A stretch of DNA of 64,000 bases. Origin: Anolis sagrei. Lineage: Eukaryota; Chordata; Lepidosauria; Squamata; Anolidae. The notes under the pieces are model-generated. The model was not told the DNA's origin and made no database searches. It was given only the letters and a program-made list of their open reading frames with translations. The position numbers and the translations under genes were made by a program. The stretch's first letter is position 1; every line of letters begins with the position of its first letter. The stretch is taken from contig NC_090023.1 in assembly GCF_037176765.1 (NCBI RefSeq), forward strand, positions 108,320,366-108,384,365, in the 5' to 3' direction. Shown here piece by piece: positions 31,167-43,436 of this stretch.

Positions 31167-32003
31167 GATCTTACTATAGGTGATCCCTTTTCCGGGCAGT
31201 CCACAAACCCAAAGGACAATAAGAGTGTAAGAGGGAAAATCATTGCAACAGAACAAAAGAAAGGGATGGCAGAATGTCGTTAAGCATGGCCAATTGAAGT
31301 CAGAACATGGACCCTTTGAGAGATATTTCAGATATTTAGAGATATTCTGAATCTTCACCTCACACTTTAAAAGTAAATTTTATCCTTTTTAACTAACATG
31401 TAAGATCAACTATTCAGGTGATATCCTTCCCAGCAGCTAAATAATATGATTAATTCTTTATTAAGTTAAGCAGCTCTTGACACATCTTCCCAAGAGCTGA
31501 GATGAATGAGACTAGCATTACACTACCTTTAATTTGCATTAGCTTATGATATTTCCTGGTACTTTAGCCATTTCTGGTTGTGTCAATGATAAGAACCTAC
31601 CACTATTAGTGTCAATTGCCTTGATAAATCTTATAAGTATCAACTTAATAGAACAAAATTTTGTGAATAATTATTGAAATGCCTGTCGAGTATAGTACCT
31701 ATGTAGGTTCATTGGCCAAAAATCTATAAAGCATTGTAGCTGAAGTGGTTGTTGGTTCTTTGAGAATTTGTTGATTTAATCTACTTTGATAACACCTATC
31801 ACATTGAATATATTGCATGGTTCATGCAAAATACGCAATGTGAAGGAGGAAGGAGAAAGAAAGGTCATTTTATAGGAATTAGATTCTGTTTCCAAATGAA
31901 TATTTTGCTTATCAAAACATACACCGTCATGACTGAGTAGATATGGGCCATTATCAGTTCTTTCTGGTAATGGATATATTTGAATGACCTTCAAGGAAAA
32001 GGC
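31167..32003 (+). promoter_or_regulatory. ATP4B 5' flanking region
   Basis: AT-rich sequence with no recognised repeat lies between the hAT element and the TATA box. GATA-type motifs occur close to the promoter (agatatgggcc at about 31938 and ctgataatgg on the minus strand at about 31950). GATA factors are known to act at gastric H+/K+-ATPase promoters, but motifs this short are common by chance. Confidence 0.3.
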
Positions 32004-32010
32004 TATAAAA
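32004..32010 (+). promoter_or_regulatory. TATA box of ATP4B
   Basis: TATAAAA lies in 'aaaggctataaaatcaaaac', 85 bp upstream of the start codon. A transcription start about 30 bp downstream would leave a 5' UTR of roughly 60 bases. A TATA promoter suits a strongly cell-type-restricted gene. Confidence 0.65.
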
Positions 32011-32094
32011 TCAAAACAGTTACCTGGTCAGCTCTTTGGACACCAGTTTAAGAGCTTGCTTTTTTGGAGCTCCTAGTTTTCGAGTGGGGAAAGA

Positions 32095-35000
32095 ATGGCA
32101 ACACTTAATGAAAAGAAGACATGTAGCCAACGAATGGAAAATTTCCAGCGTTTCGTATGGAATCCGGACACGGGACAGTTAATGGGAAGAACCTTGATTA
32201 ACTGGGGTATGTGTTCATAAGAGAAACTTAAAGATAATGCATTCTGGAGGTCTGGATATATTGCTGAAATTTGAATTTGACAATTTTTTAGAATTATGAT
32301 TCTGGGTCATCATCAAGTTAATTCCCTATTTCTTGTACTGTAAAACTTTGTTAAAGCTACAAATTACTCTATAGAACAGTGGTTCCCAACCTTTTTTTGA
32401 CCAAAGACCACTTTGACCAGGCACCACTTTCCAACATTAGTAGCAAAATGATTACAAATCAGTTTTTGGTCAACTTTAGATTTTGTTTATTTGGAGTGCT
32501 GATTCAAAAAATTGCATTGGACAGACCACATCAGCTTTAGTTTCTGATACAGAACATATGCCATCCAGTAGTTGCCATCTGCTCACCCACAGAAAACCAT
32601 ATTTAATAATCTAGAGCTGATGTGGTAGTAGTAATATTTCACGGATAGCCAGCCTCTCCTCTCCTGACATCCCCGTTGTCGTGTGGTTTCAAGGCAACAG
32701 TGTAGTAATGGTGAGGCTGTGGACCATATTTTCATTCTTGCGGACCACAGCTTTGGAACCACTGCTATAGAAGCTACTCTGAAAATCCATTGGCCTAAAT
32801 CCAATATCTAGTCCTATAGTAGACACATTGTATCAACTACTGAATGATATGACAACACATGAAAACCACATTGGTTTTCTGGGACTACAACTAGCATTGT
32901 ATTTAGGCCATTGCTTTTATTGTCTTAGCATCTAAGCAGGCATAATTATTTAATAATAGCATACATGATTGCCTGTAAAATATGAATAGAACAAAAGTAT
33001 TACTAAAAGGACCCAGAACTGCTAGTCTGTGGCAACAGTAGCATTAAGAAGATCCTTCAGGTTGGACACAATGACATGCCTGAAGTAGTTTATTTGACCT
33101 ATTCATTGCCTTCGAAAAGATGTAATTGAATGCAAGTATTTTAATCCCTAAATGATCATTCACAAAAAATATTTTGATAATCATTTTGTGAAGTTTCAAT
33201 ATGTTGTTTTTATATTAGACTTAATATGCAGGTTTTTTTTCTTACTTTACAAAAATAATTTCAAAATCAAAACATTTTAATGTCAGCTGAAATCCCCCTC
33301 CTTTCCCATTTAATTTTCACCACTGTGGCACACTCTTTCACTCTATTTTTGAGATTACAGAACATGTTCTGATCTGAAAAACCTTGGGACCCTTATTAGA
33401 AAATGGCTATAGGAATTAACTTTCTATATTTGGTTATGCTTTTATGTCCCAATTCTGCATGTCCTGTTCAAATTCTAGAATGCTTAACTAGAAGAATGAG
33501 ATGTTCCTCTACTAAAACACTTTTAAAACACTAATACAACCTAGACTATTTGTTCTTCAGCTGTTCTTAACATAGATGTCAGTGTTGTATTAATTAGGTA
33601 TTTAAAGATAGGATTATAGAGTACTAAAAAGTAACCAATATCCTGATTTTTTGGATGTTTTTAACCACATTTATTTCTAATGTTTTCTTAATAGTATGGA
33701 TCAGTCTTTACTATGTTGCGTTCTATGTGGTGGTGACTGGGCTGTTCGCACTGTGTATATATTCTTTAATGAAGACACTCAATCCATATACACCGGACTA
33801 CCAAGATCGATTAAAATCACCAGGTACTATTCTGTGCATTCGATTAAAGCTGTAGAATCCACAAAACACAAAATATTGCCTGGCACTCAGTGTTGCGGTT
33901 GCGGATTTGTAACCTGGGGTTATGGATCCTTCATATACAAGCAAGACTAATCTTATTGTAAGACTTTGTGACACCCCCTGCCCAGACCATCTTAACAGTT
34001 GGAACTTTATTTATACATATGTAACTAAGTAAACAATGTAGAATATTGACAACTATTCTTAGAATTTGAGATCTAATATATCAAACCCGTTCTGATTTTG
34101 CTCCTTGTTTTAGAGTATTTTCGACAAAGATGTTATTTACAAGAATATAAGATTGTATTTTATGACCAACTACCTTGAGACAGAAGCCATTGTATGGAAA
34201 CGGAGATGAACCCTCATATTTAATCTACAGCTTTAATTTTTCGATATTAAACTAGGAATGTATCTGAATGTGTTCTACCAAGTAACAGAAGTGCAAATAC
34301 AGATTTCTAATAACTATTACTAACATTATTATTTTCTTCTTCACATTTTGAATTTTAACTGCTTTGAATGAAGGGGTGACGTTACGACCAGATGTGTATG
34401 GTGAAAAGGGATTGGAGATTTATTACAATATTTCAGAAGAACACTCTTGGGAAGGTTTTGTTAAGACTCTTCAAAAGTTTCTTTCAGGTAAAGAGAAGAA
34501 AGATAGTATGGTTAACAAGAGGTAAAGCTATTATTTCAAACAGACTTCAAAAGTATAATCAAATCATATTGAAGCCGATTCAGATTTCAAATGGCTGCTA
34601 GCAATTATGTCGAAATGACACATATTTTGAGATGATTTATGATTCTTCAAGAAAATAACTTTTACTACAGTGTTTTGCTAAACAGTATCTAGATAAATCA
34701 GGATCCTGGAATCTTTAGAGACAATAGTATTATAACAGGGTGCCCTAATTCCATTTACAAAAATACGGCAATTAAAACATGAATTTAAAGTGTAATTTGT
34801 TAAAACAAATTAGAACTGAATTATGGATAATACTGAATTCCAAAAGTGGATTTTAAAATTTACTAAATTACTAAATTGCAATTTAGTATACAATGTACTA
34901 TTTCCAGACTAAGCTTTAGTATCAACTCAAGGCCCTTCCACACAGCCATATAATCCAGAATATCAAGGCAGAAAATCCCACAATATCAGCTTTGAACTGG

Positions 35001-37655
35001 GTTGTCTGAGTTTACACTACCATATATCCTAGTTCAAAGCAGAAAATGTGGGATTTTATTCAATTGTGTGAAAGGGGCCTAAGTCCATTGCCATCACCAA
35101 AGTTAAATTAATGTGTTCCAGCAAAAGTTGTATTGGGTTTAAGCACCTTTGGGCTGCAATTAGTAGTCCTTTTACTTTATTAATAATGTGTTTTAATCTA
35201 GTGGCACAAGTGTGGCCTTACAGCTTACTGGCTCCATAGTTTGAATCTTGAATTGTGCACTTGACTAATATGTTTAGAATAATAACAACACCACTATCTT
35301 ATAAGGGGGTTTGTCCTAGAGACATAAATGGCAGGAACTTACAGATAAACGAAAGTGTGCTTTACTAAGCTTCAACGTGTTTTGAATTAGAATTATTCTT
35401 CGGAAGCAGCATAACTGCCAATCTGGATCTTTTGTCTCCAAATTCTACTGCAAAATCTACTGAACTGTTCAGCAACATTGATTGGTTGTACCCAAAGAAT
35501 CCCTGAAAAGTAATTTCCGTCCTTTTCTGTAAATACATGTAGGTTACAATGAAACTGCACAGCAAGCCAATATCAATTGTTCTGGGGAAGGATACTACTT
35601 CCAAAAGAATTTTGATGCTCCAAACCATACAAAACATTCTTGCAAATTTACACAAGAGATGCTCGGAAACTGTTCTGGTCTTGTGGATCCCACTTTTGGT
35701 TTTCCAGAAGGAAGTCCATGTTTAATAATAAAAATGAACAGAGTAAGTACAAAACAGATATTTGAAAACATTGTTTATTAGCTAACATAACAGGTAAAAC
35801 TATTTGTTAGGGGATGTTGTTGAAAGACAATTTGGAATGTATTCTTTGTGCATTCAGGGATCTGGAATTGATGAGTTTCTGCAGAAGTGGGGAAGCCCTA
35901 CTGATTCTTATTTTACTAAATCTCCCATCCAACAACACCAGCATGCCAGAAATGGCAAATGTGAATGGGAATACATTTTTCTATAGTTAAAATAACTACT
36001 AGGCTAGTAAATGCAGGTATAGCAGAATAAAATGGTTCAATATCTATATATCCATCTATATAAATAAAAAGCTCCAGGTGCAAATGGCACCTTCCAGTAT
36101 ATATCACCTAAATATAATTTTTCTCAGCCACTGTTTGCCTAATTTTATCTATCAACCTGAAGTTAATTCAAAGTAATTACATATATCAGCAGATCCGAAG
36201 TCACAAAAGTTTTCACCATTTTAATGATTAAATTGTTTCATTACAGATTATCAATTTTCTTCCGGGCAATGGCACAGAACCAAGAGTAAACTGCACAACA
36301 CTGGTAAAGTATTATGTTCTTGTACTGCAGTTAGTCCTACTAGAGGTCAAAGGCTCCTTTGCAGAATATTGCAATGAGACATTTCTATAAGTAATGTCCT
36401 TCTGTCCCTACCTCAAAAACTTAAGGGCCCTTCCATACAACCATATAATCCAGAATATCAAGGCAGATAATTCACAATATCTGCTTTGAACCGGGTTATC
36501 TGAGTCCACACTGCCATATAACCAGTTCAATGTGGATTTTATACAGCTGTGTAGAAGGGCCCTATTTTTTATGGAACAAACAATATGGAGCAGGAAAAGC
36601 CTTAACCCATTCTCTATTGTGAAATCATTACCTAAGCTTATCTTCCCTCCACACTTTCTCAAAATTTATTTCAAAGGTAAGTCAGCAAAACTATCAACAA
36701 GTTTTTTTTTCTAAGACAGCTTTTGGTGAGATTTGAAAACCCAGAATGAAATACCTGCATTTCTGTATTTTGCAGATATAGTTGGAAATATGCAACATGT
36801 CTATTATTCATGTGCCATTTTGTTAGTTTATTAAATGAAATGCCAAACTAACCTTTATTCAAAATCAGTGATAATTTATTTCCAGACAGTTCATTAGGCT
36901 TAGATGCAAGCTGTAACAACATTAGCAAGTTATGTGGATTACAAGTTCAAATGCTGCAGGACTTTAACACTAGATGTTGCTGTCTAGTATGCTATGAGCG
37001 TTGACACATGTCCTACTTGTGACCAACAGGATGATGAAAGCCCACTAGATGTACAATATTATCCTAGAAATGGAACTTTTAAACTTCACTATTTCCCCTA
37101 CTATGGATGTAAGGCACAGGTATGTCTTTGTCTCTACATTTTTCCTTTTAAAGTTGTAAGTCAGTGGAAGGGCAACATGAAGTCTGTGGTTGCAAACATC
37201 TGCTGGTAACCTTCTTTAAAATGCAACAGCATATAGCAGCAAAAAAAGGAGCATTTTCTACCCCAAAACATGTTTTTAATAGCACACACCTTGTTTTCAG
37301 GAAGCATGATAGATGGAAAACAGGACAGGAGCCTTACACATTGTTTTAACGGGGAAATCTGGCTTTTTCCAAAACCAAATGTTATCCTTGCAGGTCGGGG
37401 TACCCAGTGGGTTGAGGGAGGCATGGACCCTGGAGTTTATCCACTGTTTTTAATAACAGCACAACTAATTTCATATCGTTATTTTCATCCCAGCCAAGCT
37501 ACAGTAATCCATTGGTAGCAGTGAAGCTTCTCAACATTCCCATAAACAAAGAAATACACGCCGTGTGCAGAGTGGTTGGTACAGGAATTACTTCAGATAA
37601 TCCTCATGACCCATATGAAGGAAAAGTGGAATTCAAAGTTTGCATAAAAGCTTAA
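32095..37655 (+). CDS. ATP4B: Gastric H+/K+-ATPase beta subunit, complete, seven exons
   Basis: Exons: 32095-32206, 33695-33823, 34374-34487, 35543-35742, 36247-36303, 37030-37119 and 37494-37655. All introns are GT-AG and the phases fit throughout. The 287 residues compare with about 291 in human. The protein is a single-pass type II subunit needed for folding and apical delivery of the acid-secreting proton pump of stomach parietal/oxyntic cells. The cytoplasmic start has [20 protein letters not shown]; the membrane helix is about residues 39-62 ([20 protein letters not shown]). The family signature [13 protein letters not shown] follows it. The ectodomain keeps the six disulfide cysteines (132/152, 162/178, 201/259) and eight N-glycosylation sequons (N99, 121, 131, 146, 161, 193, 200, 218). 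The end has [12 protein letters not shown]. Two extra cysteines (231, 284) are not in human. The match to ATP4B is much closer than to ATP1B1-3. TFDP1 lies tail to tail downstream. Confidence 0.95.
32377..32764. repeat. hAT-type MITE in ATP4B intron 1
   Basis: The 388-bp element has inverted ends (cagtggttcccaacct / tttggaaccactg) and is flanked by the perfect 8-bp duplication ctatagaa (32369-32376 and 32765-32772). Such ends are typical of the hAT-Charlie group. There is no transposase sequence. Confidence 0.85.
34928..35083. repeat. MITE of the 'ggccccttccac' family in ATP4B intron 3
   Basis: It starts aaggcccttccacacagcca and ends 'ttgtgtgaaaggggcct', a clean inverted-repeat pair. The internal arms (aaggcagaaaatcccaca / tgtgggatttt) would form a long hairpin. 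It is the best-preserved copy of the family together with 36424-36562. Confidence 0.7.
36424..36562. repeat. MITE of the 'ggccccttccac' family in ATP4B intron 5
   Basis: It starts agggcccttccatacaacca and ends 'cagctgtgtagaagggccct', with terminal inverted repeats of roughly 15 bp. Same body as 34928-35083. Confidence 0.7.
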
Positions 37656-38018
37656 GCAGTAACAGCACTGATTAACTCCTTAAGAGTTAAGAACACTGGA
37701 CAACACAATATTTATGTATCATGTAACTTTGTATTTATTTGTATGGATTTCTCATTGAAGTATCCATAGTTTAATACATTATACCTCTATGCTTTAAGGG
37801 CAATGAAAATAACAAACTTTTCTTTGATGATACTGTTCAATTGTATAAAGTTTACTTTCAGTGTCTATTTTAGAACTGTGCTTTATTATACAAGTTAACA
37901 TGATTACAGTTGCCTACTTTAAGACACTCAGCAGAACACTAGATTTACTGGGCATCACCCAATAATGACATTATTTCATCAGACGTACTTAATATAAAAC
38001 CATACAGACTGCAAAAAA
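37656..38018 (+). other. ATP4B 3' UTR and near 3' flank
   Basis: AT-rich sequence follows the stop codon. I see no AATAAA in the first 360 bases. A variant AATACA lies at about 37774, and the first plus-strand AATAAA I noticed is at 38786-38791, beyond a Tigger-type MITE and a CR1 fragment. The poly(A) site is therefore unsettled. Confidence 0.4.
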
Positions 38019-38295
38019 CAGGTTGAGTCGCCCTTATCCGAAATGGTTGGGACCAGAAGCATTTGGGATTTTTGAATACTCTTACTGGCATATAAGTACA
38101 CGAGGTATCTTGGAAATGGGGCCCAAGTCTAAATGTCAAATTTATTTGTTTCATAAACACTTTAAACACCCTGCCTGAAGGTAATTTTACACACAGTATT
38201 TTAAGTAATTCTGCATGAAACTGTGAGCCACCAAAACAAGCAAAGGTGTCACCATTTCAGTCCCATGGAATTCTTGATAAGAGATGCTCAACCTG
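38019..38295. repeat. Tigger-type MITE
   Basis: It starts caggttgagtcgcccttatc and ends 'gataagagatgctcaacctg', terminal inverted repeats of about 22 bp resembling Tigger/pogo ends. TA follows the right end, but the left flank is not TA, so that base has probably changed. Located just downstream of ATP4B. Confidence 0.7.
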
Positions 38296-38389
38296 TAGTA
38301 CGTTGGTTACATGTAATATACTTTATTTGTAAGGGAGCCAGCTACCCTTGAGCATGGAATATGTGATTTTTGAATGTAAAATGTGAGAA

Positions 38390-38740
38390 TCATAGAATAG
38401 AATCATAGAATCAAAGAGTTGGAAGAGACCTCATGGGCCATCCAGTCCAACCCCCTGCCAAGAAGCAGGAATATTGCATTCAAATCACCCCTGACAAATG
38501 GCCATCCAGCCTCTGCTTAAAAGCTTCCAAAGAAGGAGCCTCCACCACACTCCGGGGCAGAGAGTTCCACTGCTGAACGGCTCTCACAGTCAGGAAGTTC
38601 TTCCTAATGTTCAGATGGAATCTCCTCTCTTGAAGTTTGAAGCCATTGTTCCGCGTCCTAGTCTCCAAGGAAGCAGAAAACAAGCTTGCTCCCTCCTCCC
38701 TGTGGCTTCCTCTCACATATTTATAGAACATTGCATAGTA
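38390..38740 (-). mobile_element. CR1 LINE, 5'-truncated 3' end
   Basis: The minus strand encodes the CR1 ORF2 C-terminus: FKLQERRFHLNIRKNFLTVR, AVQQWNSLPRSVVEAPSLEA and FKQRLDGHLSG. The 3' repeat reads on the plus strand as 'catagaatagaatcatagaatc'. This is the longest and least decayed CR1 piece in the window; its last 83 codons are open. Confidence 0.9.
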
Positions 38741-39300
38741 CCTACTTAGTATACTTTTAAAGATGATACTGCAATACTGATGGTCAATAAAGTTTTACAG
38801 CACCTAGTTTTTCTTAAGAAAACGCTAACATGCTGGAATCTTTCATACTTAAAATATGCTTCCACAAAATTTCATGAATAAAAATTCTAATAAAGTAACA
38901 ACACATAGACCAAATATAGACAGTAATACAGATTGCCCTCAGTGGAAGGCTCATCTTCACAAGCTGTGTCTTTTAGCTAGCTCACAAACTCCAAGTGAGA
39001 TATGTTCTAAATAAAAAGCACTGATAAAATGATTCCCATATAAACATGGAGAGCACATTCGTCCCTGTAAGGGGACACCTACATTACTTAGTCATTCCAA
39101 TCCTTCACATGCTGTAAAAAAACCCTTCAGAAAGTTAGCTGACCAAGACAAACAGCTGAAGCTGTTGGGAGGGAGAGATCAACAACCCACTTTTAAATTA
39201 CTAAAGAAAGGAATTCAGATTTGTATAATACTACAACTCCTTTATTAGTTTCATTACAATTATTCATTTCCTTACACATTTTTTGTAACTCCATGCATTT
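38741..39300. other. Unassigned intergenic DNA
   Basis: Contains the plus-strand AATAAA at 38786-38791 that could serve ATP4B as a distal poly(A) signal. No repeat named. Confidence 0.3.
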
Positions 39301-39301
39301 A

Positions 39302-39429
39302 CAGTAGCTCTCAGCCTGTGGGTCCCCAAATGTTTTGGCCTTCAACTCCCAGAAATCCTAACAGCTGGTAAGCTGTTTCTATGAGTTGTAGGCCAAAACA
39401 TCTGGGGACCCACAGGTTGAGAACCACTG
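39302..39429. repeat. Palindromic hAT-type MITE
   Basis: Inverted halves: cagtagctctcagcctgtgg and ccacaggttgagaaccactg, with 'ggccttcaactcccagaaat' in the left arm and 'gagttgtaggccaaaacatc' in the right. It has a plan like the 134-bp family at 7510 and 61357 but different ends. No clear 8-bp duplication remains. Confidence 0.65.
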
Positions 39430-41460
39430 GCCTAAGGATATAGAACACTATGTACCTACCATGAAGTGGGAACTGAATCTAACAAATTCAGCTTCTATGC
39501 TTAGGAAGACAGGGTCAAATCTCAAGACCTCTGTTCTGTCTGAATAAGCTCTCTCCTTCCCACATGCAAAATGTTGTTTCAACAGCAAGTACAATTGAAA
39601 TGATATTTTGTTTACTAGCATCTTACAGAAAGCAACTAACATCATTTCCAGTTGCTCCAAAATATCTTTTGAGGACTTAACATGCAAGTTGTGGAGGAGG
39701 TTAATAGCAGAGCTGCACATTCAGGACAAGGAAATTGGGCCTATTCCCTTATGATCAGAGCATTTTCCATTTTTCATTTAAAGTCAATAGAAGAACAGAG
39801 GTAAAAAGAAAAGTTATCTACCCTGATGCATACTTAGTAATTCTGTAGTCGGCCCTCTGCATCAACAGATACTGAACCCATAGAGTCCAATCAACGTTGG
39901 CTTGAAAATATTCCCCACCTCCCAAATCCCAATTTTGTCATTTCATATAAGGGATTCAATTTTACTATGCCACTGTACATAATGGGGACTTGAGCAGCAA
40001 TCAATTTTGGTAACCGGGGGGGGGGGGGGGGGGATATATTGAAATCAAACCATACCAAGGGAACACTATAATTTTTACTTGTGGAATTGTAGAATAGTTC
40101 AACTCCTGATTTTTCCACATTTTGTTCTGTTACAATCTCATATTGAAATGGATTACACTTCCATTGTTATCATGTGACCTACATAAGATACTATACACTG
40201 GGAATGCAGAAAATATGTTCATTGTGGTCCAAATGTTAAGTAAATAAAATCAAACAAGACAACACTTATTGACTGCTAAGTATTCAATCCCTTTGCTGAT
40301 AGTCCTAAATGAACTCTAGTGAACTCATTGCTCCGAAGTTATATGAATTATGGAAAAGAGTCTGCTTATGGGAAATTCCAGTGTCACACTAAATACACTT
40401 TCTTATGAAGGCCCAAGTTCGCAACATAGCATATCTAAACAAACAACATAAACAAGATCAAGGAGCTATCAAAATGGATGCCGGAAATATTTGTGAAAGT
40501 ACTAACCAGGGTTGTGTCCTTAAAAAAAAATATTCCAGCAATGAACCTTCTCTAGAACATTAATTCATTGTAAAACAGAAAAATATGGCTCAATCAGGAC
40601 TCTGCCTGAGAAAAGAAACTAAAATGTCAATGGTAATTCTGAAAGACATGGAGGAATATTAAAAATATTTTCAAGCCATGGAGAGTAGAATCCATGGTTG
40701 AGGAATCCATGAATATGGAGGGCTGATCATACTCAAGCCAATCTGGAGTTTGCACAAAGGCATGGTGGGGGCTCTCCAATCTGATGAGTCCAAAGCTGAA
40801 TGCAATATGTGTTTTGGGGATATTTCTCAGCAGACTGGAAAACTGGTCAGCATCAGATGAAATATCAAGGAACCTAAATAGTCCAACTAATGTTTTAGAA
40901 TGACCCCCACCACAGCCCCCTATCTCAATCTGACTGACACTCTGCACACACAAAAACACCCTGAAAATTGCTCTTCGTCAATGGTTCTGAACTATCCTGG
41001 CAGAGTTGGGCAATTTTCTCATCACAAAAGTACAAAAATGGCACAAAGCTGACAGAGACTTGCCCAAGAAGACGTCAGCTGTAACTGTCACCAAACATAC
41101 TTCTGTCAAGTGTTGACTTGGGTGTGAATATTTATGAATACCAGTTTGTTTTTGTTTGCTTAACATTTGCATCACAACAAAAATATTTTGCACTTTCAGA
41201 TATGGGGTATATTGTGCTTATCAACTGTTTACAATTTAATTTATTACAAATCCAGATTGTAACACAACAAATCCCGGAAAGGAGGATAAATATTTCTGCA
41301 AAGCAGTGTAGAAAGCACACCCTGATCTCTCTGCTTTGAAGTATTCTCTGTAAACAGAAGGAGTAGCTTGTTTTCTCTTTGACCTACCCTCTAGTTGCTT
41401 TCAGCTTCTTCCTTTCAACAGGGTTCCACTGGATTTTACAGTCAGAAAATCACCCAGTAT
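39430..41460. other. Unassigned intergenic DNA with an eroded MITE and a poly-G run
   Basis: At 39845-39985 there is Tigger-like wording (gtcggccctctgcatcaaca, 'gtacataatggggacttgagca'). A poly-G run of about 19 bases lies at 40016-40034. A low-complexity stretch with a 110-codon minus-strand frame (40627-40959) has no motif. No exon seen. Confidence 0.3.
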
Positions 41461-41880
41461 TAAGTACCCTATATACTCATGTATAAGTCTAGACATTATA
41501 CTAAAAAATTACCCCAAAAAACTGGGTTGACATATCTTTGGGGCAATATGAGTAATGCACCTTTAACCCTTCATCAAAAAAAGGAAGCATCCTTTTGTTG
41601 TGGCAAAAGCAAGAAATGCAAGAGTTTAGTTCATCCTAGGAGAACCTAAAAGAAGCACCAAGCCCCTACTATAGTGGAACTTCAGAACTTTTTGAATGCC
41701 AAGGTGGGGAAATGGCAATGATAGTCAGGTCTGGCAAACCTCCTGAGGCAGCAGTATTGTTCCCCCTCCCTCCTGAAGAATAACCCTTGACTTATCTATA
41801 TGTCATATAAAAATCAGTAATTTGATCCCCAAACCTTCCATTGACTTATATATGAACGTATACATGAGTATACATGGTAC
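41461..41880. repeat. DNA-transposon (MITE) with 'tatactcatgtataagtc' ends
   Basis: The left end 'taccctatatactcatgtat' and right end 'atacatgagtatacatggta' are inverted copies, with a further inverted 'taagtc / gacttat' inside. A related but longer and less clear copy starts at 45983. No coding sequence. The superfamily is not settled. Confidence 0.6.
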
Positions 41881-42399
41881 ATAAAATAACAAAATCCTTC
41901 CCTACACCTAACACTCTAATCCCTAACGTGTAGTGAAGAGTGAATTGAGAGGAAATAAGAGGAACAAGGACAAATTGTGAGATAAAGCTAAAGTAAAAAG
42001 ACAAGCACAAAACAAAATTGAACCCTCTTGAGCAAGCAAAGTCACTGCTCTGTTTGTCAAGGTAGAATATCCAATGGAATGGGATTTCCTTTTCCCAGGA
42101 CAGAAAGAAAAATCTGAGTTTTGACCTTGCTTTTTGGAGCCAAGGAGGAGCTAATCCAATGATATTTGTTCCAGGTGACTCTCATAATTTAAATTTGAAT
42201 ATTCATGTCTATGTACTTACCACCAATTTAAAGAACTCTTCCAAAATGAAGAGTCTTGACAAGATCAAACGCAACAAAGCAGAAATGAAAGTAGTCTTGA
42301 TTACAGAAACAAAGAACTTGTCAAAAATGCCCACGCGCGTTTTTATTAATAAAACTAATAGTGCCACAATTAAACAAGTAAAACAAACTGCTTATATTC
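41881..42399. other. Unassigned DNA between the TFDP1 3' end and a MITE
   Basis: No exon. The frame at 42159-42404 (81 codons) lacks any motif. Confidence 0.3.
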
Positions 42400-43436
42400 C
42401 ATAAAATATTACAGAAAAGTTTATTTGTGTTTCAATAAAAAGACTACTGTCTTAGAACAGGCAGCTGACAGTATTTGTGCAGTTAATTCTTTGTGAATAA
42501 ATTTAAAAAGACTACCACCTGCCCTGCAATTTTTTTTTATAAAAAAGGAAGTATTAAAAGTGATTGACAAATTCTGAGTTAAACATAAAACATTCTCTAT
42601 ATTTAATTTCAACTTTATAATAGATTACTGGAAGATGCTTAAGAAACAAATATAAACATTTGTTTCAGTACATGTCTTTTATATGATAGACTTATAGGTA
42701 TGTAAACAACTATATAACAAATTGTTTTCAAAATCCACCTGTAAGAAATCAGGCAAATTTTCATCATAAGCAAACTCATTCCAAACCTTCAAAACATTTA
42801 CACAGCTGCGCCAACTTGGCAGTAAACATTTGCCAAAAATTGAAATTCATATGTCCTAACATTCAGCAAACACAATATATAAATTTGATGGGATTACAAT
42901 GATCAGTATAATTTTAAAAAGGGGGCAAATTCACACATTTTCTGCAAACTAGCATTTAAAAAGAGGCTATTTTGTTTGTTTCTTTGGATTTTGCATGATC
43001 AGCAAAATATAATGGTTTGCTATGCTTCAGTATGAAATATCACCTAAGTGCACTCTAAATAAAATTCCATTCCATGTATGCATTTTTGACAGGCGGACAG
43101 ATTTTATTTTCCATTAGATGTGGCTACATATTCAAACTTAGCAACAACACTTAGGGGCAAAATGCATTTTCCTTCAAGTTAAAAATCCTAAGCAAGAGTA
43201 AATAAAAGTTCTGCATTAACACACTGGTATCAACACACACATCCTCACCACATGTAAAAAAATCTACATAGAAAACAAACAATTAGTTTTACTTTATTGG
43301 AGGTGCAACTTCTAAATTCAGGACTCTTACCAGTATCTCCTTGATGGCGCACTTTTTTTGACAATTCTCTTCCTAGAATATATTCCTGAAGCTTGCTGAA
43401 CTTTAACAATTTTAAAAAGTCTACAGGCAAAAATTA
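42400..43436 (-). other. TFDP1 3' UTR (extent inferred)
   Basis: Repeat-free AT-rich sequence follows the TFDP1 stop on the minus strand. AATAAA signals on the minus strand occur at 43298-43293 (about 140 bases after the stop) and at 42425-42420 (about 1 kb after the stop). Absence of transposons across the whole kilobase fits a transcribed 3' UTR ending near 42400. This is inference; the shorter form may also be used. Confidence 0.5.

Noticed and set aside
32095-37655. Alternative assignment of the plus-strand gene to a Na+/K+-ATPase beta (ATP1B1-3)
   Set aside because: The start (EKKTCxQRMExFQR), WNPDTGQ, the VYGEKGLEI block and synteny with TFDP1 all fit ATP4B; the ATP1B1-3 N-termini are different.
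40627-40959. 110-codon minus-strand frame between ATP4B and TFDP1
   Set aside because: No family motif and no splice context; the length is compatible with chance.
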